In this document: in pieces, positions 20,779-33,335 of the stretch | Position numbering within the stretch: the first letter of the stretch is position 1 | How the letters are laid out: the number at the start of each line of letters is the position of its first letter | DNA from: Immersiella caudata | Lineage: Eukaryota; Ascomycota; Sordariomycetes; Sordariales; Lasiosphaeriaceae | Direction of reading: 5' to 3' | NCBI GenBank assembly: GCA_030512335.1 | Contig: JAULSU010000001.1 | Coordinates: forward strand, 1,302,001-1,366,000 | Length of the DNA: 64,000 nt | Position numbers and translations under genes: made by a program | The notes under the pieces: model-generated | Seen by the model: only the letters and a program-made list of their open reading frames with translations | Databases searched by the model: none | Told to the model about the DNA's origin: nothing

Positions 20779-21773
20779 ATAGCTTGAATGTCTCTCCGCA
20801 TTTGTATACCTAACGTCTATCTCACTTTGCTGCAGAGCTTCTTGAATCTCATGGATGGCCCAATTTATCTCACAGGAAGTGACCCCCCACGCTCATACTG
20901 CTGACTCAGCCTTCGGACATCACCACTTCCCTGTGTGAACTTCTACTGCTACTCCTCATCCACTTCTGTGCTCCACCCAGCAGGGAAGTTCGACGGCGGT
21001 ATCAGTCTGACGTGCTTGCGCTATACAACCGGGCCGCATCATAATTACCACCGAACAAGCAGACATCAGATATCATCACCGTTCCGAGCCATATTGCCGC
21101 ATTACCCAAAATCATCGGCATCAGAGTTGACATCGGGATGTCGCCGAGGCCGGCTGATACTCAAGGTTACGAGAATACCTACAGATTTCTCTCGTCTCCA
21201 GGTTACCAAGCAATCACAAGCGCTGTCAAAGGACCTCAATGTCCGCGGGGTCGACGCCTGGAGCCGCACAGCATCCTCGCAGCGATCTCGTGCGGAAATC
21301 TGCTCCGTGATTGGTTGACCAGCTACAATTCGACGCCCCACCCCAGATCCCCCGTTCTCCATCTGATTGAAGATGCGATCCACCTGCAGGGACGCAGCTT
21401 CCCGGGAGAATGAACACCCATACTCGACGTTACAGAAGCACACATGGCAGCGATATCCGTTCCTCCATTGGCGGGTTCTTGGCTTGCATGACGCTGCCCC
21501 TGTCCGCCACCAGGACCCTGATCAGGATGCACATGTGCGAACAATTGGATCAGAACGAGTTGCACGGGACGGCAACCACACCGTCTCAACTGCCTCTGGC
21601 GCGTCAACTCAAGGAAGAAGCGAGAGGTATTGCCAGTAGCCGAAGGCTGTAACCGGTATCCCGCGCAAGCTGCCACCATCATGTGTCCATCCCGAGCCTG
21701 AGAGCTCCACGGCCACCACGACATGGCACACAAGACTCGGTGTGCAGCTCCCGACGGGAGGAACTAGGTCAGG
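20779..21773. other. Intergenic upstream region of BTA1
   Basis: About 1 kb with short overlapping frames on both strands and no recognised motif. I looked for the phosphate-regulator site CACGTG upstream of BTA1 and did not find one. Confidence 0.4.
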
Positions 21774-21780
21774 TATATAG
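21774..21780 (+). promoter_or_regulatory. TATA-like box of BTA1
   Basis: TATATAG lies 103 bases before the BTA1 ATG, followed by a pyrimidine-rich leader (CTCCCTTCTCCC). Spacing is reasonable for a fungal core promoter. Confidence 0.4.
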
Positions 21781-21882
21781 CAGGCTCCCTTCTCCCATGT
21801 GGCGCTGGGGTTGAGACTGCCGGCGAACTATTGGATACATTTTCACCTCTGTAACACCTCTTGTGCGCAATGAGAGAGTACC

Positions 21883-24631
21883 ATGGATTCTCTTGGTGGT
21901 AACATTTCGCCCCCGGGCGTTGATACCAAACTTCTTTTCACTGGAATCTCGGGCGTGGCCTTATTTGCCATAGCTCTTTTCCAACTCTCCCCCAAGCGGC
22001 GTGATGGAAACGGCGAAGACCAGGGCCTCTTTAGGTCTTTGATACTCTTCTGCTACTCATGCTTCCTCAAGCCGCACCCCGTCGAGGCAAAAGCTACGCA
22101 GCAGGTCGCACTCGAGGCGTTTTATTCGGGCCAGGCCAGCATCTATGATTCGACGAGGAAGACGCTCCTCAAGGGCCGCGAAGACATGCTGGCGCTTGTC
22201 GCCGCGCAGCTTCGAGTCAAAGCCGAGAAGGCTTCAGCCTCTGCTGGGGCCGGGCGTATCTGGGTAGACGTACGTTTCACTCTGTGGACGATCAAGGGCG
22301 GCTGGCTAACTCGTCGCAGGTTGGCGGCGGAACTGGCTGGAACATCGGTGGGTCTCCCCTTTCCGCCGTATGGCTCCTGATGTAGTTGTGTATGGCTTTG
22401 TCGGGCATCTTGGGCGTTGCTTGAGCCCGCTTGAGACATTGCGTTGCCTAGAAAACATCTAATTGAGAGAAACAACTGACGGAAATTTACCACAGAATCC
22501 ATGTCGAGATTCGTTGATGTTCCCAGCTTCTTTTCGGCCGTCTACCTCGTAGATTTCTCTCCTTCGCTGTGCGAGGTAGCCCGGAAGCGCTTCGCTCGCC
22601 TCGGATGGACAAACGTGAATGTTGTCTGCGAGGATGCGAGGAAGTTCCGACTGCAGGGATCTGGTGCCGACTTGATCACCATGTCTTACAGCCTGTCTAT
22701 GATCGTAAGTTTACCTGCCTGGGGAGCAGTACCCGATAATCCGCTGACATCATGACAGCCAGACTACTACTCAGTTGTTGACTCCCTGACATCACTCCTT
22801 TCTCCTCAGGGGGTTGTTGGGGTGGTTGACTTCTACGTCCAGTCAAAGATCGATGTCAGCTTCCGAAACTACACCGGCGGGATGATTGATCGCCATGTCA
22901 ACTTCCTTGCACGCACGTTTTGGCGGGCTTGGTTCGATCTGGACCGAGTCGCTCTCGAGCCGGGACGCCGCGACTATCTTGAGTATCGGTTCGGAACGGT
23001 TCTGATGGTCAGCTCCCGCAACTACACGCTGGGATCTATTCCGTACTACGTCTGGGTCGGTTGTCCCAAAGGCCGCTTTTCAGCAGCAGAGCCTCACGGC
23101 GATATCGCTCACTACGTCGACTCTCTGGCAAGAGAAACCCAATGGATCAGACCAAGCAACAAGACCATCGCCCACTCGCCAGCGAACCAAGTTCGATCAA
23201 AGGCTTTCGAAGCTGCAGCGCAAAACCTGGCATCCAACCTGCCGCTCCCGTCGTTCTTCTACCAAAACCACCACTGGCGCTTGTACTACGACGATCAGCT
23301 CAAAAAGCACACTCAGTTCAATGATGAGTACATCTATGCATTCACCTGGGAGGACTCTCGTGTAGATGGACATCTGCTAAAGCTTGGACCCGAGGACGTT
23401 GTGTTGGCCATCACCAGTGCTGGGGACAATATCCTCGCGTACGCGATGCAAAGCTCGGCTAGGATTCATGCCATCGACCTCAACCCGACACAGAACCACC
23501 TCTTAGAACTGAAGGTGGCTGCCTTTACGGCTCTGCCGTATGAGGACGTATGGAAGCTCTTTGGCGAAGGAAAGCATCCCGAGTTCCGGTCTCTCCTGGT
23601 CTCAAAGTTATCGCCTCATCTTTCCAGTCGAGCTTTCCAATACTGGCTCAGTCACTCAGACATATTCCGATCCCGCGGCTTATACGATACAGGTGGCTCC
23701 AGGCATGCAATTCGAGTTTTTCGATGGATTTCCCGCGTCTTTGGCTGCCGTCGTGATGTCAAGAAGCTGCTCGCAGCCAAGACGCTCAACGAACAGGCAG
23801 AGATCTGGCAGTCGAAGATTCGACCTGCTTTGTTCTGCCGCATCGTCAACAGCCTGGTCCTTGATTCCGAGGCCTTTCTCTGGTCGGCATTGGGCGTGCC
23901 GAAAAACCAACTGGCGATGATCGAGGCAGATCACGCCAACAGCGATGCCGTCAACGGACCGAATCCCACGGCTAAAAACACCCGGGCTCAGGCAGTGTGG
24001 CAGTACGTATCTCACCCTCTGGCGGCCGACTTCCCTTCCCATCATCCTTTGCGTTATCTCAAGGGAGAAAAGATAGTGTCGTCTCTAGGAAGGAGTCTGA
24101 GCTGACACTTCTGACAGCTACATGGTCAACACATTCGACCCGGTGATTCGAGAAACCCACATCGCGACTGACAACCCATACTACCATGTCTGTCTGGAGG
24201 GATCTTTCTCGAAACGCTGCCACCCTGAATATCTTTCTCAAGCGGCGTATAATCACCTAAGCCGCCCTGGCGCATTCAATCGCCTGAGGATCCATACCGA
24301 CGAGATTGAGGAAGTCGTCGGCCGCATAGAGCCTGCAAGCCTCACGGTTGCAGTTGTCATGGATAGCATGGACTGGTTCGATCCTGGTTCTGATGCTGCT
24401 GCACAGCAGATCCTCAAACTAAACCGGGCGCTCAAGATCGGAGGACGCGTACTTTTGCGCTCCTCCGCCTTGACACCCTGGTATATTCGAGAATTCGAAG
24501 CCCACGGCTTCGCCGGCAAGCGGGTTGGCAACCGGACGGAAGGGAGCTGCATCGACCGAGTCAACATGTACGCCAGCTGTTGGATTTGCACCAAGAGACA
24601 GGATACCTCGGTGCCGATCCCTGGAGCTTGA
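21883..24631 (+). CDS. BTA1: Betaine lipid (DGTS) synthase, fused BtaB-BtaA type
   Basis: Makes diacylglyceryl-trimethylhomoserine, a phosphorus-free membrane lipid that can replace phosphatidylcholine when phosphate is scarce. Five exons, 21883..22269, 22320..22347, 22496..22704, 22759..24002 and 24118..24631, sum to 794 codons (793 aa). An N-terminal hydrophobic helix (LLFTGISGVALFAIALFQL) anchors it to the ER. The BtaB-like methyltransferase half follows, with SAM motif I (IWVDVGGGTGWNIE, residues 126-139) split over a 28-nt exon, and motifs AVYLVDFSPSLCEVARKRF and VNVVCEDARKF. The BtaA-like aminocarboxypropyl-transferase half starts near residue 395 (YIYAFTWEDSRVD) and includes VVLAITSAGDNILAYA, HAIDLNPTQNHLLELK and FDPVIRETHIATDNPYYHVC. 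In bacteria BtaA and BtaB are separate proteins; fungi and green algae fuse them in this B-A order. At the last junction TGG CA|C TAC gives WHYMVN. Confidence 0.92.
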
Positions 24632-27600
24632 GTGAACGGAGTGGGTGTGCCGTCTGCGATTGGCGAAAGGTGCTTCTACATGTGTTGTAAGCGCGTTCCA
24701 GATACCGCAACAAGTCGCAGCACACGTGGTCGTCCAACACGGACTACGCAGCGCTCGAGCAGCCGTTGGCAGTGGCAAATAGTATCAACAACACAACTTC
24801 TCAAGGGGGAAATAACATTCTGTGCTCGCTAGAGAGTCTCTCTCGTATTAGTCACGTCAGTGAGCTTATATCGAATCCTGCCGTCCAGCCGAAACTGCGA
24901 GGAGAAAGTTAGTGCAATGACAGCTCCCGACGGGCAAATTAGTGTCTACGCGGTTTCTGTCGCGTTGCTAAGCCTAGCGCGGCATCCGCTACGACCTCAC
25001 GTGGAAAACGAAGGGGACTCTGTAAGGCATCGGAGCCAAAATCTGCCTAGGCGCTCTCAGGCAGCAGAATTCGGTATCACATTTCTGTTGCAGGACAGCA
25101 TCTGCTCGTCTACTCGCCTCGAACACTGGAGATTGCCAACCAATATCAGCGCGAGAAGGAAGAAATGAATGAATCAATGCCCCCATGTCGTCGGATGGAA
25201 ACAGTGGAGGACCGCGAACGGCGGGCTGGTCCGGGAGGATGATGACCGGGGGCGGCCGCTTGCTTTTAAGCAGCACCGTTTGCCAACCTTATTTTGCATG
25301 GAGGTGGCTTTACGCGCTGAAGCTTGGACGATCACAGACCCCCTGCAACGTTGTTTCTTTGGGAAGGTGTGAGGGGGAATTTTGACAGCGGTGGTGGCTG
25401 AGCCTCTGTGTGGCGCATCCGGTGTCCCCGTTGCAGCGGGCCACTGGCCTTCCGGAACATAAGCCCAGATCGCAGTGATATGAGCCGCTTTCCGCCACAA
25501 ATCAACTGCCCCCAACAACCCCTCGTTCGCAGTGGGAGCCAAGTGAGAGCCCAAACGGCCACGCCTGGGGGCCTTGGAGGATTCCCATAGGCCATACGCA
25601 CCTGTTTCAAGTCGAGCCAGCTCGTGCCCCCGCTCTCCAGCCTTATGATCAGCCTCACAGAGCTGGGCCACTGGGGAGTCAGCCTTTTGCTAGCGTTTTG
25701 GCCCGCATAACGTCGGCCTCACTGCATTTTCTCCAACATTCTTTTCGGGCCCGTAGGGCTGAATAGCGCTTAGTAACTTGTTGTCTTTGGTTCACTTGTG
25801 CCCGCGCTCCGGGAAAGAGTCATAGTTGCAAATTTTAGTCTGGTCCTGCCGAGGTGCCTGCGTCTTTCTGAATTCGGAGGTCTCCTGTTCGAAAAACAGA
25901 ACTTCGAAGGACTGTCACCCGGCGCTGGCGTCATGGGCTCCCCAGGTTTAAAGTCACCGAAACAACCCCGCTAACTCGGCAAGGCAAGGGGCACTTAGCA
26001 ACGTTCAGTCTCACTCGGAGGGCTGGTAGACGTCTGCCACGGCATTATTTATCAAGAGTATTGTGGTTATCTGTCGGGGATAAACACTCCTGACTCCGAC
26101 ATCTAATGCCCGACCCATAGGCATATTTTGGGTTCTTCTGAGACCAGTATCCAGTCTCTAGGATTCACACGGAACGCTCCCGAAGCAGGGTTGCGGTGTC
26201 GTCAAGCCAAACCCTCGGCAGTAAATGGCGTGCGTGTTCGCGTTCCCGCACCAACAGTTGGACTTTTGTTTGCCCCGGAGCTTCAACCTTTGACCTTAAC
26301 CCCTCTGAGCTTCCCGTGCACAACGGGTGGTGATAGTTGAAACCTGAAGCGGTAGAAGTGAGGAGCCAGATGCAATGGAAATGTAGTACCTTGCACTCTG
26401 CGCTCCGCGCGTCCTGATACCTAGGCAACAGAATTAGTGTTGGAGACCAGTGAAAATGAGCGTTGTAAAAGCACGGGCATTGGCGTGGGGCACTATCTAG
26501 TTAAAATGTGACGTCTGTTTGGCATTTTGGGTGCCGCTATTCAATCAGAGGTGAAGCTGTGAGAACCTTGCATGAGGTACCGGCTGCTGCCGACTTCCAT
26601 CCATGTTCGTCACGCAAGGTGCCGCCCACTTTCACACATCATGTCTCCCTACGTTAGGCCGATGGCTAGGCGGTTTAGAGAGGAAAAAGATACCTCAGGA
26701 CATGGAAGCTGCTCCTTCGTCAGAACTGAAGACATGCGACAATGGAATTCGGCTGGCCGCGGAGCGCTGGGAGGATATCACCGACCCCGCCAGAGATCGC
26801 TGTTCATCGGCGCCCCACGGCGGTAGGCCACGCGCTTCGGCCGAGTCGCGGAAAAAAAAAAACCAAATGCTCTTGTCATCGCTGCTCCTTATCCGTGGGC
26901 GTGGGTTGGACTCCATTTGGGCTTTGCGGGCAGCGCTGCGACCGGGGTGGCGGCCGGGTCATGGAATTTTTACTGATAAGATCTGAGGTTATGCAGCAGT
27001 TGACCTAGATTCTGGTTCGACTCGCAAGGGAAATCGGGGAAGTGTTTCGATGGCAAAGGGTCTCCTTCCCAGGATTGCGGGTCGTCACTTGTGGTGGGGC
27101 ATTTGCATCGCTTAACATAGCCCCAGAAAAAATAGCTGCTAGCCCAGGGGTCGCTGATTGGAGGGCTTCCCTTATAGGCTGCTGGTTGCCAGATCGAGGA
27201 AGGAACCAACAGGTACTTCACACCCCAACCAAATGGCTGACACCGCCCCGAGGCGAGCTCTCCACTCCCTGGCACTGCAGTAAAGCTCGGCACAGCTCTC
27301 AGGGGAAAAGGGAACGCCATCCCAGCCCATCCACCACCCACATCCCAGACGCCTGCCGTCGGGCACGGCAAGCCCAGAAGCTGTCAACATCGCAGCCTCA
27401 GCGCCGCGCTCACGACCCAGGATTGGACGGCAGGGACATCAGCCCCGGGCCGTCAGAACCTTCTTTGCTCTGATAGCAGCACCTGCAGCAGCCAAAGACA
27501 CCTCCCCGGTCTCGTCAGGGAAGTAACAGGGGCCACGGGCGACAGGAGCCACCCTCGCGGCATGGCTGAGGTGTGTGTGAATGTGTGCTGCGTACCCATA

Positions 27601-28203
27601 GGGCAAAATACCCACCGAGAGGTACTTGGCTATGTGCTCCACGCGGTAAGCTTCCATCCTTGCCGGGCATCTGGGCAGTGGATGGCGTTCAAGCTGTATG
27701 CTGAGGTTGGAGGTACCTTGATCCACCCAATTTGCGTTCTTACCTCGACGGGTGTACTGCCCTTCCCATCCCATCCCATCCGACCTATCCCATCGCCAAC
27801 CCCGTGGTGGCCTCTAGACCCCCTTGCCCCTTTGGTAGGGTAGGTAGTATTAATAAAGAACAAGGGCCGAGTACCTCAACCCGGTCTACGTGCCCGGCCC
27901 ACCATGTCTAGGCCTGCTATCTCTACTCCTACTAGTGTTGTTAGCTTGTCGACTACTTAGGAATCAACAAGAGAAATACCAGTGCCTAGATCACGGTCTG
28001 GATACACTCATTGCGATAATCACCTCGTCGATCGCCGTTCCTGGGCTCAACAAACGCGCCTCTCTGCCGATCAGCAACCCCCCCCCCCCCCCATATATTC
28101 CTCAGCCTCAGGTTTGACTGATAGTCGAAACACTCACCGCAGCCCGCCCTTGTTAAGCTGCATCTGTATCTCCTCGCGCTCTCTCTCCGCTTTCCCGCCC
28201 GCT
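24632..28203. other. Gene-poor stretch (3.6 kb)
   Basis: No frame here resembles a family or has clean splice continuity. The longest, a 165-codon minus-strand frame at 25174-25671, looks like chance (Arg/Gly/His rich, no motif). A short CCCAT pentamer run lies at about 27769-27783 and a run of 14 or more C near 28078-28092. The last ~300 bases are the promoter and leader of the Zn2Cys6 gene. Confidence 0.4.
28078..28092. repeat. Poly-C tract
   Basis: Uninterrupted run of about 14-15 C residues, roughly 110 bases upstream of the Zn2Cys6 start codon. Confidence 0.7.
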
Positions 28204-30043
28204 ATGTCGGCCACCGGGTCGTCTTCGGCCGCAACATCCCCTTCACAGCAGTCAGCGGCCGCTGCGAAGTCTTCAAGAGTCTGTCTCAACTGCCGGAGAA
28301 AAAAGAAGCGTTGTGACAAAGCACTGCCGTCTTGCGGCCGATGCACATAGTAAGAAAAGCTTAGCCTTTATAGGGCGTGAACCCGCCAGCTAACGGTCGC
28401 ACTAGTTCTCTCCAAGTCTGTCAACACGAGGATGACGCCGGAATCCCGGGCAGCGGCGGCGCTCCAGGCCCCGTTCGCTTCGAAGCCTTTATGGGCCAGG
28501 TCGTCGCCCCGGCTCGCACTTACACGCCAGTCATGGAGCAACTCTTGACTCCCCAGTCCGGACATCGCTGGAGCATTCTGAATCCCGCTCTTTTCGCATC
28601 CATGGACACGACCGAGGACGTCCACTCGTTTTCCTGCCGATGTCTCTCGGACATTCTCGGTCATCGGCAGGGCGTCGAGCACGTGGTCGCGTCGTACTTC
28701 GGTGGTGTCAACACATGGTTTACGGTGGTGGAACGCATCGCTTTCGACGCCAGCCTCGAGGAGATGTGGAAGACACCGTCGGCAGAGACGGCCGTCCTGG
28801 TGCTCTGCATGCGCCTGATCATCCGCAGCCCCATGCCACACTCGCTCGCCGGCATGGCCGATAGCCTCTACCTGTCGGCCAAGACGATGCTCAACCTCGT
28901 TCAGTCCAAAGAGGCGCTCTCGATGCCGCTGCTGCAGGCTGAGCTGCTCGTCGCCATGTACGAGTTCTCTCATGCCATGCCACAGCAAGCTTACATGACT
29001 GTGGGCCGCTGTTTCCAGATCACGAAAGCGTTCGGATGGCATTACGAGCCGTTTTGGAGCGATGAGCGACAGGCACTCGCGCCAAGGGAACTCAAGTTGT
29101 GTTCGATTCTGTGGTGGGCGGTGGTTTACATTGACTGGTAAGACGGCCACTGTGATTTGAGATTGCAAGCAACCACTCACACTTGACAACACAGCCTTAT
29201 CCACGTCAGCTACCAAGACCAAAAATATCCCATGCACACGACAAATCTGCATTGGGACTTCTCGATACCCTTCCCAGAGTCATTCGATCAATATTTGCCC
29301 GGCAGCGTGGGCCTCGGATTTGGAAACCAGGTGGGAGGATCCGCAGAGGGCACGTTTCTCGATGCGAATATCGATCAGATCGACGGCATAGTATGGCCCG
29401 AGGCCACTTCGGCCTGGTACCTCAGCAACGTTCTTCAGCAGCTCTCTAGCCCCAATCTACCAAGCTCGGCCGACCGGAACATGCTCTCGGGCGCTATCAC
29501 GGCTCATACAATCAACATGCTCTCGTCAAACTGGAAAAGGGGGGACCGAACTGCAGCGGTGGGGACCAATTTCATGTACAATTCTTTGCCCTTGCCTTCC
29601 CTTTCGTATCCGCCACCGGATGCGCACCAATCCCGAGGGTAGAACCGTAAAGGCTGACTATTATTTACGACAGCGCCCTGATGAAGATAAACCAGCCGGG
29701 TCTCCTGCCCGGAGCCATGGGGGGTTCCGCTTCGGGATCACGCCGGGCGACCACTCCCGGATCCGACACCAACGACAAAAGACCGGTCGAGACGATTCGT
29801 TCCGTCATCAGCTCCATCTACAGCTCAGCAGTGAATACTGAACAGACGGAGTTGGGACTGCGCAATGGCAGTGTTGCGGCGTCAGGGGCGTTCGCCATGT
29901 ACTACGCCTCCTTGTTGCTGATTTCTCACGGCACCGGTGTTTTGCAAGACGGCGAGTGGCTGCAAAAGGTAGAGACTTTCAAGTCGGCCTTGGCGCGGTT
30001 CGCAATGCGATGGAACATTGCTGGCGAGTTGTCTCGCATCTGA
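28204..30043 (+). CDS. Zn2Cys6 fungal-type transcription factor
   Basis: Sequence-specific nuclear regulator; the target pathway cannot be told. Four exons, 28204..28349, 28406..29137, 29195..29575 and 29674..30043, total 543 codons (542 aa). All six zinc-binding cysteines are present at residues 27, 30, 37, 44, 47 and 54 (C-x2-C-x6-C-x6-C-x2-C-x6-C). The basic stretch RRKKKR lies between C30 and C37, and intron 1 falls between the fifth and sixth cysteine. The middle region resembles the fungal regulator homology domain: MWKTPSAETAVLVLCMRLII, LYLSAKTMLNLVQSKEALSM, QAYMTVGRCFQITKAFGWHY and KLCSILWWAVVYID. A helical C-terminus follows. Intron 3 uses GTACAA and TTACGACAG and is the weakest junction, but only it restores the frame (TNFIALMKINQPG). 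No metabolic gene cluster surrounds it. Confidence 0.85.
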
Positions 30044-32214
30044 ATTGGAATTGCGAATGCTGACAGGATGACACAGAGAAATATGTCGACTCCATCCATA
30101 TCGCACTGGGAAGCCGCCTGGGCGGTTCCATGCAAATTTGACGATTTTACGAGTTATGCCCCTACAAACAGCTTGCTCTATCCTACGGCGATTACTTGTC
30201 TTGGGGTTTTATTTTGGGTTGCATGCATTGTCTGGCTGGGATTGGAGTCTATATATCATGGCTTGTGTTGGCATTTTTCCTTTGTTACATATGGATTATT
30301 GATTTGGCCGAGCTGGGTTTGGATATACCCTGGGTTTTCTTCTGTGATTTCTGCCGGTTTTTTTTTTTTTTTTTTAATTTCCCTTCCTACGTTTCGAAAA
30401 TCTCTCGCATCTCCCCTTTTCAGTGTGGTGTTCCTTGTTTTTTTTCCTTTCCTTTCTCGTCTCTGCCGGAGCTTGTGGATTCTCGACTGAATCCGCTTAG
30501 CTTGAACGAGCTTTCTTTTCGTTTCTGCAGGCATGGTTTCCTGGTGACAAGCTGACCCGCATTTGATCAACATAGATAAATGCTCTTTATCTTCTTCTGC
30601 GTATATATTTTATCATATAGGTCTGGCTCCCTAGGAAGAGAGTTGGGGATATGTAGGCTAGCCTTCTAGAACGGTTCAGCGGCCGGCAAGTACATAGGAA
30701 GACTTGACGAAAGGGAACGGCCTGGCACGGCAGAGCCTGTGCGCCTGGAGCAAAGGGCTAATAGAAACGCATTTACCTTGTCTTTGTTGCATACTCTATG
30801 TTGGTGAAGTTACTCTTGGAGCTTCTACGGACGATGTCGGCCCTCAACCCCTGAGTGTATCTACATGCTTGGCGTTTTGGTTCACTCTGCATCGTGACTC
30901 TTCCCCGGAACATCAACTACTGCTCCGCCTCGCTGAATCTAAGGCTGAAGCACCTGAGAACAAGAGTAAGCCGTATCGCAATGCCGCCTATGAGAACTCC
31001 CAACAATATTTCGCAGCGTCACGACTGCATGGTGGTGTTGTCAACAACTCACCTCGTAATCGTAAACCACACAACTTGCATCACGGCCGGACCGCAATCT
31101 TGGCTACTCGGCTATACCTGCCGGAATCCTTCGATCCGAACACCCCTCGCCGAAGCCGACCCGGACGGAACTGATCGCTCCCGATGCAACAGGGGATGAG
31201 ATCAGATGAGATGCAGACGCTGGTAGGTAGGATTTGGAGACGATGACAGGTCATGTACCCTGGGTATGCGCGTTGGGAAGCAAAAAGTGTGGCGCCCGCC
31301 TTCAGCCTTCAGCCTTACCGCGTGCATCGTGTGAGTGAGTGTGTGTGTGTGAGTGCAGACCGGGACCGGGGCAAGTTCAGGGATGTGGAGCCGCTGGGTT
31401 GTTCGGTTCGGAGCCGCCGGAGAGGGCCGATCGGGTGGGATGGGAAAAGTGCCGGGCGGATGAGGCTTGAATGTGACGTGGTTTGTGGGCGGTGTGGCTG
31501 TGTGCGGGAGGCTGATTGTGCTTTTCGATCCGGGAGAAGGGGTTCCGGTGGTGGCGCAATTTGGGCGGGTTGGTTAGGCGCAGGGTACGTGGGTACTTCC
31601 GTTGGAGTTTTTGGAGGTTCTGGGTTTTGGCCCCCAAACTTTGCGCGGGTGTTGGAGGTGTGAGGAGTGAGTAATGTTACCTTACTTTGGAGAAAAGGAG
31701 GGTCAATGTGAGGGGACTAATGCGAAGGAAACAAACCCACAATACCTCCCACTCCATCAGGCGCGGGGAAAAGGGGTTTGGAGTGGTGAATGGGGCTAAA
31801 TCGCGGCCAGATGAAACCCGCGAGTCGCGGAAGGATTCAGGACTCCGAAGCGCCTTTTTACAGGAGGATTGGTAGATGACAATGTCCTAAGGTAGGGTAC
31901 GTTGTGTGTTGGAACTTTTGTTCAAGCGATGCAACGTTGTCGTCGTCGGTGTTTCCCCCTAACACTATTTTCTACCACGGGATTTGACCCAGATAGTCAT
32001 GGCTGTAGCTGTACAATTGCTCTGCTCTTCTCCCCTGATTGTGTCGTTGCAGAGTCTGTTGACCAATGCTAGCCAATCGTTGCACACTTCCAAAGTCTAG
32101 ACATGCTCTCTTCTTCTGCCGCCAATGACAACAGAACGTCAAAACAAAATAGGGAATTCTTTTTGTTACTGTTTTACAGCCTTCCTTGCTCCAATTACAC
32201 CGTCCATCCTATGC
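30044..32214. other. Gene-poor stretch (2.2 kb) with poly-T and G/T-rich DNA
   Basis: A run of about 17 T lies at 30359-30375, inside a pyrimidine-rich zone that continues to about 30475. A short GT/GAGT repeat lies near 31330-31352. From about 31360 to 31665 the plus strand is strongly enriched in G and T over C and A. No coding frame is supported. Confidence 0.4.
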
Positions 32215-32863
32215 TTATGCGGTCCAGACTCTCTTGATAGCCTCGGTGAGACCAACATCGGTTGTCTCGAACTCGTAGAGCGCAAGGCCGACAACGACAG
32301 TGGCGGCGTTCAGACCCCAGGTGAAGATCCTGCGGGCGCGAGGGGTGCGCTTCTTGGGGATGTAGTCGATGATGATGTTTTGGAAGCCGGTGTGCGAGTG
32401 GATGAGCAGGGTGGCGCATAGGACGGCGTCGAGCGTCGGGTTGAGCGAGCCGGCAGCGAAGGGGGCGACGGAAAGCGGGATCAGCGAGGCGGCCACGAGA
32501 CGATCAAAGGTCCAGTGGTATGAGCCGTGCGAAGGCGACGGGTCGGGTACGGGCGCGGGATCGTTAACTGGAAGCAGTGGAGCGTTAGAGCGACTGTTCA
32601 GACAATTCCCCTCTCGTCTCCATCCCTGTCTCGCCAATTGAGTTCCATACCTGAGCCCTCGACGCGCTCTGCAATTCAAAGTTAGCATTCTATCATCAAG
32701 CAGCTAAGGTGTCAAGACACGCACGCGGAAGGGGTGGCAGGAGGCTCCTCCGGGAAGTGGTGTGGAAAGCGGCGGCTCGCAAGCTGCTGGCGATGACGCT
32801 CTGTCTCGTGATGGGGGCGGCGGTCGCCTGCCTCAGCAGAGCGGAGCGAGCAATTGATGCCAT
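32215..32863 (-). CDS. SDH4: Succinate dehydrogenase membrane anchor subunit (CybS)
   Basis: Inner-membrane subunit of respiratory complex II. With SDH3 it binds heme b and ubiquinone. Exons on the minus strand are 32863..32725, an 18-nt micro-exon 32668..32651 and 32567..32215, total 170 codons (169 aa). The micro-exon is needed to read LPPLPQRVEGSVNDPAPVP, the expected linker after the presequence. The N-terminus is a mitochondrial targeting sequence (MASIARSALLRQATAAPITR, Arg-rich, cleavage likely near FHTTSRR). Three transmembrane helices follow. The second carries LLIHSHTGFQNIIIDYIP, where the His of HSH is the heme ligand position and the Asp-Tyr pair the quinone-site position. The true start is the ATG at 32863; the frame upstream has only a TTG. 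The gene is divergent from mitochondrial TyrRS. Confidence 0.93.
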
Positions 32864-33335
32864 CGTGTGTTGCGCGTGGATTTCGGCAGTCAATTGACCG
32901 TCGCGGGATCTGCTGAAGAGAGGTGATGCTGTGCTTCGTCGCTGCCGTGCGCGCCTCGTGGTGCTTCTCGGGATGGGGCCGGAACGAATGGCTGCGAACT
33001 CCTGATCCTCGGCAATCGGGAGCTCTCTCCTCCAATCGTCTCGTCGTTGATGTCAGCCAAAGAGCCCCACCAGCCGGCTGTCGGGCTGGAACATCTTGGG
33101 CTCCGAGAACCATGCAGAAGCATGTGCGCCAAGCCCTCGAGACCCCTGCCACTCATACTATCGATAAGGCACCGTTGAACAAAAATTGGGAGCTTTGGAG
33201 ACGTGAAGCCACGGTGCTCAGCGGCGCCGTCTCTGAATGCGCCCGACCAGACCAATCCACCGCTGCGACCACCGAAAGATGCTCCGGAGTATCATCCAGT
33301 CATTCAGAACCAAAATATAGCCTGGAAGCACGACA
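32864..33335. promoter_or_regulatory. Divergent promoter region SDH4/mitochondrial TyrRS
   Basis: These 472 bp separate the start codons of two nuclear genes for mitochondrial proteins. No TATA box stands out. A shared bidirectional promoter is inference. Confidence 0.4.

Noticed and set aside
24371..24382. GGTTCGATCC, like a tRNA B-box
   Set aside because: It lies inside the BTA1 coding exon (reading MDWFDPGSD) with no matching A-box or cloverleaf.
25174..25671. 165-codon minus-strand frame in the gene-poor stretch
   Set aside because: No recognised family, low-complexity composition, and neighbouring frames of similar length on both strands, which points to chance.
28368..29252. 294-codon minus-strand open frame
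   Set aside because: Antisense of the Zn2Cys6 gene, whose spliced plus-strand reading has the zinc cluster and regulator domain.
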